Shown here in pieces: positions 49,001 to 59,627 of a DNA stretch of 64,000 nt. Location of the stretch: contig CM060847.1 in the NCBI GenBank assembly GCA_030737835.1, positions 2,942,484 to 3,006,483 on the forward strand. Reading direction: 5' to 3'. The translations under genes and the position numbers were made by a program. The notes beneath the pieces were generated by a model that worked only from the letters and a program-made list of their open reading frames with translations, was not told the origin of the DNA and made no database searches. Source of the stretch: Acorus gramineus. Lineage: Eukaryota; Streptophyta; Magnoliopsida; Acorales; Acoraceae. Every line of letters begins with the position of its first letter. The first letter of the stretch is position 1.

Positions 49001-49908
49001 AATAGTTCACGTATTCACTGAACTAAATATATATTAAATGCATAATACATACATATTTATTTTTGCAACAGAATTAAAATCAAAAGAAAAAATGCTCAAG
49101 TATGGTTTGCTCTATTAAATTTGAACGTCAGTTTTTAATGATTTTACCTTAATTCAAATATTAGAACTTATTGTTTTTGTAATGCCATGATGCTATAACA
49201 TTATTTGAGAGATCATGGATGTGAATCGAAATTGATGATTTTGCATGTTACAAGTAATTTTTCCATTTTTATAATTCTTTATTTTCCCGAACTCAACCTT
49301 GATCTTGCTGAATTATTCCAGAGTTCCAAGCCTGATGACAATGCTACCAACCTGCAAGAGGAGGTTCAGTTCCTGTTGTATCTAGTGTTCACTCACAACA
49401 TGAAAAGGATTCTAGCAAAATGTTATACTTAGCCACTCGTGCAGACATTTTTGTAGACCAAGCACGTTTTTTTTCTTTCTCTCGAAGTATATACTTGACA
49501 AATGTACATGCTTTCACAAAAAGTGAAATACATACTCAAATAATTGAGCGCATATGTTTTTATACTATGATAGTAGAGTGTATACTCTATTAGAGATTTC
49601 ATATACCACGTTAGTGGTCTGAGTGTATTAACATTCTTTTCGTAATAATTCATGTCTCCATTTATTGCTGCACAGGAAATAAGCTCCCTTCGGCGCGACT
49701 AGAGAACCTGGGGATTCACTATAGGATTCAGATCCCAGGTCAGACGCACAGGGCGATGTCTGACGTAGCCCTCTTGTCAAACGTGTTCCAGAGGATGACA
49801 TTCGATCTGAAGCTGTCTGTCGATGCCATGTTGAAGCTGTCCTTCAAGGCTTCTGACCTGAAACCGAGTGGTCGTTCTAGAAATGGCGGTGGGGGCCGTT
49901 CTCGTTAA
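46055..49908 (+). CDS. DPD1-like organellar DEDDh exonuclease
   Basis: Three exons: 46055-46512, 47827-48017, 49676-49908, joining in phase to 293 residues. DPD1-type enzymes are Mg-dependent 3'-5' exonucleases that degrade plastid and mitochondrial DNA. All DEDDh residues are visible: Asp94 and Glu96 in VFDIETTG, Asp181 in AHNCRLFDVPFL, and His241 and Asp246 in QTHRAMSDVALL. The first 50-60 residues are Ser/Arg-rich with few acids (RYHGGESSRSLF, MSRHISTKAEE), fitting an organelle transit peptide. The C-terminus is a short Gly/Arg tail. Exon 2 ends GATG/GTTAGC and exon 3 begins GA-AAT-AAG, giving SDGNKLPSARLENL across the junction. The 1.66-kb second intron contains an exon-like stretch near 49322 that does not fit the phase. 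A leading non-coding exon with 62-bp repeats is likely. The start Met is the first in frame. Confidence 0.88.
46513..47826 (+). other. Intron 1 of the exonuclease gene
   Basis: GTACAT to TTTTGTCAG. Contains a (TTTTTC)n run at about 46636-46672. No other feature was seen. Confidence 0.7.
49435..49650. repeat. MITE-like repeat inside intron 2 of the exonuclease gene
   Basis: Carries the GAGTGTATTAACATT end, GTATATACTTGACAAATG and ATATACCACGTTAGTGG, related to the 16645 family. It lies immediately before the last exon (49676). Confidence 0.45.
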
Positions 49909-50929
49909 TTTATCATTTTTAAAACACATTTTCACAATGTTTTTTGGGCCTCTGATTTAAACTGATGCATTAATGTAATTTGAACTTCACTTTCCAGAGT
50001 AGTTTCAATTCACACCTTCAAGGACAAATAAAAGTAAGCGCTACATATTGATTCTGTTTTTATGGACAATTTTGCATATGCATATCATGGGCATGATTTG
50101 TTCTTCTTTTTTTTTTCTTTTTTTTTTGTTGGTGTGGGGGAAGGATTGTCCATTGATTGAATGCATGTTGGATGTGTTTTCAGTTACAAACGTTACATAT
50201 ATGGGTTATGATTTCGTATCTGAAAATTAGAAATTATCTGATATTTTCATGTGTAGCCTCTGTTGGGATAGAAGAATAGACGTGGAATAAGAGTGAATAA
50301 GTCTAAAAATCTGTTTGTTTGTAAGGAATAAGCTGGTGATGTAATACCAAAATAGGTAAGAATAAGCTGATATTAATATTCTAGATCTCCCTTAGAGTAG
50401 TGTTTTTTCTTTTAATTTGTTTTATTGGTATAAGAGGTTCACATATTAAATTACATGTTAGTCATATCTTTATAAATTAGGGAGTTCTATGTCATATCAT
50501 TTATTATACATTTTATGCATCTTTTTGTACATCTTATTAACTTTTTATCTACAATTTATCTATAGTCAATCATACAACAAAAACTTCATTATTAGATTTT
50601 TCAACGAGAATAATTAAAAACACAATCAAACATAAAATGGTTTATTCTACTAATATAATTATCTATATTGAAATAGTTATCAATGTTTATTTTGCTACCA
50701 AAACGGGGCTTAATGATTTAAAAGTATGTACAAAATCAAGTATTTGTTTAGAAAAAGATATATTGTGACTTTGGGAGGCTTTTTTTATTCCATGTCGATC
50801 CCATAGAGTGTTTTTGGGGGCCTTTTTTATTATCGGCTCTGTGGAAGTTATAACTTATAACCCTCTAAAATATATTATTTTTTTAATACTATTTTTAACA
50901 ATTTTATAACTAATAATGAATCACTAACA
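49909..50929. other. 3' flank of the exonuclease gene and spacer
   Basis: Contains low-complexity T runs near 50105-50130. About 50270-50400 has repeated GAATAAG phrases typical of small DNA elements. No gene. Confidence 0.5.
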
Positions 50930-52243
50930 GGTCCTATATATAAGCCCCATAAAGTGGCATAGATGGTAATATCAAATATTTCTTTAAAGCCAATTTGAGT
51001 AACTTGTCATCATAATTATGGACAGTCAAGATTACCTCGTATGGAATCGTGCATGGAGTTGCATTTAATTGAGTTTTTTTTTTTTTTTTGGTTTATCACA
51101 ATTAAATCATCAATCAATAATTGAATCAACTCCTAAATTATCATGTTGAATAATCAATATTTTTTTAAGGTTTTTCAATTACGGATTTATTTTTTGGAGG
51201 ACTTTTTTAGATCTGATTTGATTGGAAATCACAATTGATCGATTTGTCTATCGATTTCAATGTCTGTTGATATAGGTGTGATTTTGTTTATTTGTTTATT
51301 TCTACATTTGTTATAATTTTTTTCTTGAATCTGGTGTTTACGTTAAAGCTGGCAACATATGATGCATTTGTTTTATAATTTTTTCTTTGAATCTAACCTT
51401 TTATTTTAAATTTATTTTTTGGATGACTTTTATAGTCCTGATATTATTTTGGATTTGTATGCATTATTTTTTCAAATATCAGTTACATTTTCAAAGTAAT
51501 CTGAACTTTTATGCATTATTTTTTTATAAATCAGTTATATTTATTAATGTAACTGACATTTTCTATATAAGCCAATACTTTTTTTTAATGAAACTGATAT
51601 TTATAAGCCTTATATATGTAAAGTCAGTTATATTCACAAATGTAACCAACTTTTTTTGTGCAATTGATTGATTTAGCTATAGTTTTCAATGTTTATCGAT
51701 TCTGGTGTGACATTTGTCATTGTTTGTTTTTGTATTTGTTACAATTTTTTTCTTGAATTTGGTGTTTGATATTAAATTTGGAAGTCTTTGATCTAACTTT
51801 TGTTTACAATTTTTTCTTTGAATTTGGTGTTTGATATTAAATATGTTTTTTTGGAGGATTTTATAGAGTTTTAATGTTTTATTGGCACATGGTTGTGTAA
51901 CATTTTAAACCAATATAAACTTTTATGTATTATATTTTATAAGCCAGTTACATTATTGTAACTGTTTGTACAATGTATTTTAAAATTAAGTTACATTAAC
52001 AAAATATAACTGACTTTTTATCCAATTTTAGTTATTCATCAAAAGTCAATTACATTATTTAAATGGTGGATGTGAAGGTCGAAAAAAGTTAAATCTAGAT
52101 AAGGACTAGAAATGTAACTGAATCACCTCTTTCGGAGGTCGGCCGAATAATTTTTTTAAGTAGTGGGTGTGTTAAATCAACTAAGAAACAAATAATATAT
52201 TGACACCTAATGGGACGTGTAGTTTAGGTCTACATAGTGGGCC
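50930..52243. mobile_element. Second member of the 17438-20797 element family, 1.3 kb
   Basis: The left end has GGTCCTATATATAAGCCCCA then AAAGTGGCAT. The complement of the right end has GGCCCACTATGTAGACC, then ACGTCCCATTAGGTGTCAA. Both align with GGCCCCAATTAGTAGACCCC and AAGCCCCATGAGGTGGCA of the larger element. The interior has about ten AGTTACA/TGTAACT-type motifs (CAGTTACATT, AATGTAACTGAC) where the larger element has AGATACA. No coding remnant was recognised. Confidence 0.55.
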
Positions 52244-52390
52244 TATGCGGTAGGACTCATTTATAACTTATGCAAACACCCCGAATTAGCGGTTTATTTT
52301 TTTGAGTCCTTCTATCCAAATATTATTAATATGTGCGGATCACGGGAGAACGTATAAGGATGGATAACAAGCGTATATTATTTTCATATA

Positions 52391-52817
52391 GACTAAAAGG
52401 CCTAGTTTGACATGGGGATAAGAAGTTAGAATAAAGAAAAAAATAAATTAAATCACTTGTTATCCTATATGGCATAAAAAAAAAATAGGAATAAAGTATG
52501 GACAAATTGTCCACGTTTTGAGATAAAAAATGGGAATAGTTTATTTTGGGTAAAAGGTGGAACAGACTTTGTCTCAATTTTTTATCCCAATTTTGTAAAA
52601 TTGGGATAACATTTATTTCTACCATTTCCACAAAAATAAATGAAAAAAAAAAAAAAGAATGTGCACCACTAAACAATATTAATGCTCCATTAATAGGAAT
52701 GGTAGATTTAATATTTTTAAAAAAAATGAAGTTATGCAAAATTGAGGATAAGAAAATAAAAAATGAAGATAATGAAAATCTGAAATTTATCTCTTTATCA
52801 AACTAGACCAAAAAGTC
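52391..52817. mobile_element. MITE, about 427 bp, flanked by TA
   Basis: The left end reads GACTAAAAGGCCTAGTTTGA. The complement of the right end reads GACTTTTTGGTCTAGTTTGA. TA lies on both sides. The interior is A-rich without coding content and carries an internal near-palindrome around ATCCCAATTTTGTAAAATTGGGAT. Confidence 0.7.
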
Positions 52818-53004
52818 TAGAACCTAAAAAGAAATAAGGGGATGACAAAATACGTGGAATTAATTTTTACAATATTTGGATATGTAAATATTAAGTTATG
52901 CGATTCGTTCACATATTTAATTTGAATTTGAATGAAAAAAAATAAAAATAAAAACGTTCGATGCTTCCGAGGACAAAATAGTAATTTCTTAAAATGTCCG
53001 AATC

Positions 53005-53013
53005 CTATATATA
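53005..53013 (+). promoter_or_regulatory. TATA box of the CCCH zinc-finger gene
   Basis: CTATATATA followed by CT-rich sequence (CTTCCCCAGTCCACTTTCC) about 25-35 bp downstream, a typical plant core promoter. The leader to the ATG at 53249 would be about 210 bp. Confidence 0.55.
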
Positions 53014-53071
53014 CTCGCCTTCCCCAGTCCACTTTCCCTCCCATCTCTCACTCTCTCATATCGAGCTCCCA

Positions 53072-53086
53072 ATGGAGCCTCGCTAG
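53072..53086 (+). promoter_or_regulatory. Four-codon upstream ORF in the CCCH gene leader
   Basis: ATG GAG CCT CGC TAG encodes MEPR and stops 162 bp before the main start. The A at -3 and G at +4 (CCAATGG) give a good context, so it could reduce translation or allow reinitiation. A regulatory effect is inferred. Confidence 0.45.
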
Positions 53087-53248
53087 TGAGACCTTCAGAG
53101 GTTCGGTTTCGCTTCACAAAAACCCTAAAAACGCTAATTTTAATCACTCACGAATTCAAATCCGATTGAATTTCTTGCATTTCGATCCGATTTTAACACA
53201 GATCCGGCTCTCCGTCTCCAGATCTCATCACGGAAGGAGAAGACGACG

Positions 53249-54338
53249 ATGATGATGACGCAGAGGGAGACGACCACGACGAACCGTCCTTCTCCGACCT
53301 CCGCCGCCTCCTCCACCTCCTCCGACTTCGTCGGATGCGATGCCTCGTTCACATCGCCGGAGGCGTCGGTCGGGCTCCGGTGCTGGGCCTCCGGCCGCCA
53401 CGACTTGTTCGAGATCCAGAAGAACCAGATCGCGCGGAAGATCCAGGACACGATCGAAGATTATAACGACTGCTTCCGGTGTCTCCAGCAAGAGATGGCG
53501 GATCTGAAGCTCCTCCGAGAGGAGAATCTCAACCTTCGGTCTCTCAATCTCGAGCTCTCTCTCATGCTCTCCGACAAGGAGAACCTCCCTCCGGTTCCGT
53601 CCACCGGTCAGTTCAGTCCGATCGGCGGCAGAGGAGCAGAGGTCTCCGAGGACGAGCTCCTTCTGCGGTCTCTGTTTGCAGGATTTGGGGAATCCGGCGC
53701 GGAAGGCAGAAGCAGCGGTCGGAAGGCCGTCACAGCGAGTCTCGGAGGTTCGAATGGTGGTTCCGCGGCTGTCGGAGTGGTGAAACCGCTGCAGCGCGTA
53801 CTCCTGACGACGTCCGGACAGGTATTTAAAACAGCAATTTTTGGATGGATTTGATTAATTGAGTTGACGAGCTAATCATGAACATAATCACAAAGTATTA
53901 ATGTTCGGAAAATTCATTTAATTTGAATGATGTATTGTCTTCGCGCCATCACAACCAGCAGAGAAATATTTGCATGTATTTCTAGTATTAATGATTCAGT
54001 ATATATTTACATTAAATTTGTGACTATAATCATGTCTGATGAGTAGTGTTGGTTGATGTGAGCAGGAAGGAGGGGAAGAGGAGGAGGTGGAGGTGTACGA
54101 GCAGGGGATGTACAAGACAGAGCTGTGTAACAAGTGGGAGGAGATGGGGGAGTGCCCGTACGGCGATAAGTGCCAGTTCGCGCACGGCCTCCATGAGCTC
54201 AGGCCCGTCATCCGCCACCCCCACTACAAGACCCAGCCCTGCCGCATGCTCTCCTCCCCCACCGGTTGCCCCTACGGACACCGCTGCCACTTCCGCCACT
54301 CCTCCCACCGCCAGCAACCCCAGCAAAACTTTCGATGA
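53249..54338 (+). CDS. Tandem CCCH (TTP-like) zinc-finger protein, C3H14/C3H15 type
   Basis: Two exons, 53249-53821 and 54066-54338, joined in phase 0 (CAG/GTATTT to GAGCAG); 281 residues. Finger 1 is Cys212-x8-Cys221-x5-Cys227-x3-His231; finger 2 is Cys250-x8-Cys259-x5-Cys265-x3-His269. Each is preceded by YKTELC or YKTQPC and they are separated by an 18-residue linker, the classic tristetraprolin arrangement that binds AU-rich RNA. The N-terminal half has a conserved coiled segment (about residues 50-115, from [20 protein letters not shown] to LRSLNLELS) found in the plant C3H14/15 group. That group acts in mRNA control of wall and pollen development, so a similar role is likely but not shown here. 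Acidic residues ([10 protein letters not shown]) lie just before the fingers. Three ATGs in a row open the frame. The gene is convergent with the syntaxin gene, 630 bp apart. Confidence 0.92.
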
Positions 54339-54967
54339 AAAAAGAAGGTAAAGCCTTCCTCTCACTCAATATCAGTAATAAATGATCATCAGCTGTAGTA
54401 GTACAAGTAACAAAAGCATGCACTGCTATTATTGTTTTTAGAGTCACCACTGATTGGAGAGTATTAACAATTTCTCTTTAAGGGTACTGTAAATAGATTA
54501 TCAGGTAGCACGTGCAAGTATGTAGTTTGGGCTAATAAGCTTTACTGTGTTACATAGAAAATGAATAAATGAATGGAGGCTTTGAGGTTGGCTGAGAGAA
54601 GGTTGATTGTTTTTGTAATTTTGATGAAAACGTGTCTTATTGCTGCTTGAGATATAGATAGGATGTAATTTGATACAATATTTGGTAAAAGAATTGAAAA
54701 AAAAAAAAAAAACAATTTCCCAGGGGAAAAATTGGAGGAGTTTAATGACCACAACCCTATCACACAAACAATTACACCCATGAATGTTGCTCTGAACAGC
54801 CAATAACCTTCCTCTCTCAACTCCCACCGCCAAAACTGTCACTTGTGATAGTAAACCAATCTGGGTTGGATTAAGCCTCGCAGGAGCTTTTGGTCAAGAC
54901 TGAATAGGAATAGCTGTAACAGAGGACGCATCCAAGCCATGATAAACAGAGTTGCCATCAGACTTGA
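54339..54967. other. Convergent intergenic region
   Basis: Must hold the 3' ends of both the CCCH gene (+) and the syntaxin gene (-). A poly-A run lies near 54697-54712. AAAGAAG/GTAAAG just after the zinc-finger stop is donor-like. No other feature. Confidence 0.55.
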
Positions 54968-57900
54968 TCACAAGAATATCTCCTTGAGAATAAGAAGAAC
55001 CAGCATGATAAAACACATGATGATGAGGATCGTAGCACACCTCACCATCCCCCCTTTCCTCTGTGTTCTCTCTGCCTGCAGGAAGAATAAAGTGGGAAGA
55101 TAAAATGTGAAGTCCGATATCCCGTCCATTGGGAGAAGCACTGGTGGATAAATCAAATTGGAGAGACAGGGAAATTATGATACAGGGTACGTAAATTTGG
55201 GTAAGTACCTTTTGCAATTGTTTAAAGCCCTCTTCAACAGAAGCTGTGACGTTCTGAATGTTGTAGTCAATTCGATCTACAATGGTTCCCTGCTCATATA
55301 GATTCAAATTAGCCAATGCAGATTATGACAGTGGTCAGAAACCTCCAAAATTAGGCATAGGAGTATAACCTGATCTATTACGAGGATGGAGAGATCCTTC
55401 ATGATTTGAGCTAGCTCATTAACTGATTCCACAACCTGAGAATAAAAGTCACTCCCTATTTAGTAAACACCATTCACTGGCTAATAACTAATAGGAGAAA
55501 TTTACATGTTAGGTTAATTTTCACCTGTTGTATTTCTCTCTCCCGCTCTCTTGTGAAAGCCTCACTTTTTTTCAACTTGGACATCTGATGCTCATTAAAA
55601 CTCTGTAAAAACATAACATATCAACACCAGTTATTCAAAATCAGAGGCACGACAAAATGAACAAACAAAACACCCCCCAAATAAAACACAGAATCAGGGA
55701 AACTCCCCTCTAAATTCCATGGAAGAGGAGTTGGATATCTATTGCTCCAGATTAGATGAGAAATAGGAGTACCAAAATAAACAACAGAAATAACATACCA
55801 GATCGCTGAATTCATCATCTTCTACGTTTGATCTGCTTCCATTCAAATTCATCTCCAAGTCCACCCCATCTTGGCCCTGCACCACAAAGAAGCACTTGAT
55901 CAGTAGGATCTCAATAAATAAGATAAAAGGAGCCGACAAACAATAGAATGAAAGCACAATCAGACCTCCTTTTGCTGGCGCAGGCGCTTCAAGTAAGCAG
56001 ACTGTTTTTTCCGGAGCTCCATTGACAGATTTTGAAGGTCAGTGGCAAGGGATCTCTGAGGAGAAAAGGGAGGGGGGTTCATATATTATTACAACAAATC
56101 ATCAAGAGAATGCCAACTAGCTCTTACATAAAAACCACTGAATCTGCTAAAGAGTGAAAGTAAGTAATCAACAGATCAAACTATGAAGCCCCAATGCAAC
56201 GTGGTTGTCAACAAATTTTATTTAGCTGGAAAACTATTGCCCCATAGAGCTTTAGTATAAAGGGGGGGGGAATGACCTCTTCATAGCAAGAGCCATAGAT
56301 GGCAAAAAAAATGGGAGGGGAGTTGCAAGGATGGGAGGAAATTATGAATATAAAAGGAACACAAAGTATCTACATGCAATGATCCACGCTCATGGACACT
56401 ATAGGATTTCAGCTGGATTTGGGGAAATGGATGAAATTCTGTTCAACTTGGAGAATTTGTTCATCATAGAGAATTTGTCCAATCTCTTCTCTTTTTTTGT
56501 CATCATTTCATGACATTTCAATTCTTTCTTGAGATTTAAAGTATAAATCAAATATCAGACAAACTCAGGGCCCATACTAATATAAAAATTTAGCAACATT
56601 ATGAGGTAAGTCAATAGGGTGAAAATTTTATGACATTTCCCATTCCATTTTCATTATTTAACATGGTAATGATATATTTTGTTGCAGTTATTAAAAATTA
56701 TATGAATGGTTTACTAGAGACTCTCTAGTAGAGAGCACTGATTAATGATCATACAATCCAACAGCCAACTCAGCTTTTCCACATTCGAGAACAAACAACT
56801 ATTGGAAAAGAAAACACCTCAAAAATTGGCCAATGATGCAATACATGCAGCAGTTCACAGAAAACCGAGATCAAGAAAAAATGTATTGTCACCATCATAT
56901 CACCTGAACATTTTTTCTAACATTTGAATCCTCAGACGGCCCGCTTGCAGCAAGCCTCTGCAATTTTTTCTCTGACCTTTTAAGAAGATCTGTTATCTCG
57001 TGCGTAAGAGCCTCAATCAAATGTTGGTCCTCTTTGCCATCTCCAAAAGAGGGCATCAAAGCCTTTCCATGTGCCTTGGCTAGCTCTGACATTTTTGTCC
57101 GTACTCGCTGCATATTTGCGGATATTTCTTCAGAAATATCAACCCATGCTGGAGGTAGACCCATCGTATGTGCACCATTACTGCAGTAGGCAAAAATCTG
57201 ACACTATAAGCTATGAAAAATTCAAGGATCAGAAAATGGAATAACAAAAAAATGCCAGCAGATATTCTGTAAGGCAAAAAGAAATTCTGAATTAATTTCA
57301 CAAGTTAACAATCATTAGAATAATGAAGTCACATGTACATCATATAGTCAATTGGTGAAGGAAAACACCGTTAGTCAAAAAAGTGAATTAGAGAGATTAA
57401 AACTATCTGGTTCCATAAGCATGTGACATGGAATGTCATAAAATCTCATTCAGTTTCACATTCACCAAAACAAATGCCTCCACTATCTCTAAGTGCTCTA
57501 CCAAGAAGGGAGAAATCACATCTCCTCTCTATGTCACTGTAAAGTTAGGGTTGACGTAAAAGTCTCTCTGGCATTTCACTTTTCATATGGGGTGCATTTT
57601 CACTCTGCATAGATGTTTGAGGTCTGTAAAAGTAGAGATTACGCCATCAACAATATAAAACACCTCCCAATCCCATTACAAAAAAATATGGGACATCAAT
57701 TATGGTTTCTAAATTCTAATATAATGATTAGCAAAAATATTGTTCGTTGTCATTGAGGGATACCGGTTAGGTGGATTACCCCTATTCATCACTTCATAAA
57801 TGATGAAATTCCTAAAAGACATCTTCAAACCAAATTCAATCATCAGATACAATAAATTATTATAATTATGAGGTGCAACACAAGGATTTCCCAGGACGTC

Positions 57901-59627
57901 ATCCATCCTAGTCACTATTCTCCTCCAAGCACGCTTAACTTCAAAGTTTTGATGGAATTTGGTGCAAATTATCATAATGTTAAAATGCAATAAAATAAAC
58001 ATTTACCTCACCATACAACGACATACGACAGCCAGTTGTATCTGATGCTCGATGAATGAATACCACCACAAATGAAACAAAAAAGGGCAAACATGATGCA
58101 TATGATATATTATACATTTTCACAGCTGACTTGCAAAAACATTCTGTTTGTGTTGAATAACAGTCCTAATGGAATTAATAATACAGAAACCTATTATAAC
58201 AGCTAGTGATCATACATATAAGGGTTGTTTTAAAGGTCTTTCAGTTGTTGCAAGGACCGGAAGTACAGGCCAACACCCTGAGGTTGACCTTGATCAGCAA
58301 GCACTATTAGCATTAAATCACGAAGTTATATAAATCTCAATAAATCAGCCAACAGCAGAAGAATCTTTCAACCATGCAGTTTCAGATATCATTTGATTGT
58401 ATACAAGGTTCTTAGTTTTATGCAAAATGTCATCCACACAATCTTCAACATCCATATCACACTTGACAGTCACTAGTCTTTAGTCATTACAGAGTTTAAC
58501 TAGGGCTTCCGGATCTCTCCATATACGCAAGATTTTTCACCTTTTCCCAGCAGATAGTCCCACATTGAACTAGCAGGTATTACCCTCTGCACTTTCTTCA
58601 ATTCCATATTCAGAAGACCTCATGACATTTTCAAATAACCGACCAATGCGTTGCTCAGGACCGAATCAAATGATTTGGATATTCTTTTTCTATGGAAGCT
58701 AACATACATCTCCAACCAAGAAGTTATGCAACCAACTGGTTCTAGATATCAGTGACAAAGTCAAATCAAAAGTTTCCATCAGTGTAAACAGTACACCACA
58801 ATCGACCCCAACTAATAAAAGATTGCACCATCAAGTGACAGGTATTCTCCAATGTGCACCATATTCCACATCAGATCAGATACCAAGCCATTCACACTCA
58901 TGAACTAAAACATGGCTCGACCTCTTCATTGAATCATCATGAGTTAATCTATATACGCAGTTCATCGCAGAGCATAATGTGATATCATAATTTAACAATC
59001 TTCAACTGAAATATAAGGGAAGCAAAAAAATACACCACATTGAAACGGGCCAATTTAGTAACTCTGATCCAGAAGGAGAATCCCTCCTTTCCAGGAATCC
59101 AGCTCTAGATTTCATAAAAGGAGAAATTTTGCCAGAGATATCCAAGAATAAACACAGGAATCAAGGATTTCGAACAAAATTTTCCTGATTGTTCCAGCGA
59201 ACGCTAAACCGGCCCTAAATGCCTAAACAAACCCCAATTTATCTGCGCTTTTCATATGATTCAAAATTTAAAAGAAATCCCTATTGATCAAGCATCAATT
59301 CCTTCCAAACCCTCACAAATTCCAGATTCAAACACCCACGTAAACTCGATCTGATTCCACCCAGATCGAAATCTAGGGTTTCAAAATTCAATCAAAAGTT
59401 GAGAGAGAGAGAGAGAGAGAGAGTGGGACAACCGACCTAGAACTGCCGGGATCGTCGGTGCTGAGAGGGGCGTAGGACCGATTGGAGTGAAGGAGGGATG
59501 TACTGACGAGCTCGATCACAGGGCCGGCACCTCCGCCGCCGCCAGAGGGGGAGTGAGAAGGAACCCTAACGTTCCGAAGGGCGTCCCTGTATTTCCTGTA
59601 CAGAGGCGTCCGATTCCTCGTCGCCAT
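54968..59627 (-). CDS. SYP4-group syntaxin (trans-Golgi Qa-SNARE; Tlg2/syntaxin-16 type)
   Basis: Eight exons: 59627-59437, 57180-56904, 56055-55966, 55876-55799, 55602-55525, 55435-55370, 55289-55209, 55075-54968. All have GT-AG introns and consistent phases; 322 residues, the usual length for SYP41-43. These tail-anchored Qa-SNAREs drive vesicle fusion at the trans-Golgi network. Seen: MATRNRT start, the GLPPAWVDISEEI motif, a helical Habc region (about 75-185), DLEMNLN acidic segment, a SNARE motif about 225-290 with zero-layer Gln260 in VIDQGTIVDRIDYNI, and a C-terminal membrane segment (about 298-318) ending KEIFL. An in-frame ATG four codons upstream (59639) is less family-like. Intron 1 is 2.26 kb. 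A GA repeat lies just inside intron 1 (59400-59423). The gene looks intact. Which of SYP41/42/43 it matches best was not determined. Confidence 0.95.
57181..59436 (-). other. Intron 1 of the SYP4 gene
   Basis: About 2.26 kb. It begins GTCGGTTG followed by a (CT)n tract on the gene strand (59400-59423) and ends CTACTGCAG. No nested gene or transposon was recognised. Confidence 0.7.

Noticed and set aside
49319-49370. Extra coding exon of the exonuclease gene
   Set aside because: The available acceptor and donor phases do not match exon 2 (phase 1) or the last exon, and joining exon 2 straight to 49676 gives a family-like sequence without gaps.
59400-59436. Continuation of SYP4 exon 1 through the SVVPLSLSLSLS stretch
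   Set aside because: That stretch is a translated GA/CT repeat inside intron 1; the TCTAG/GTCGG donor joins in phase to the family-like SNGAHTMGLPPAW exon.
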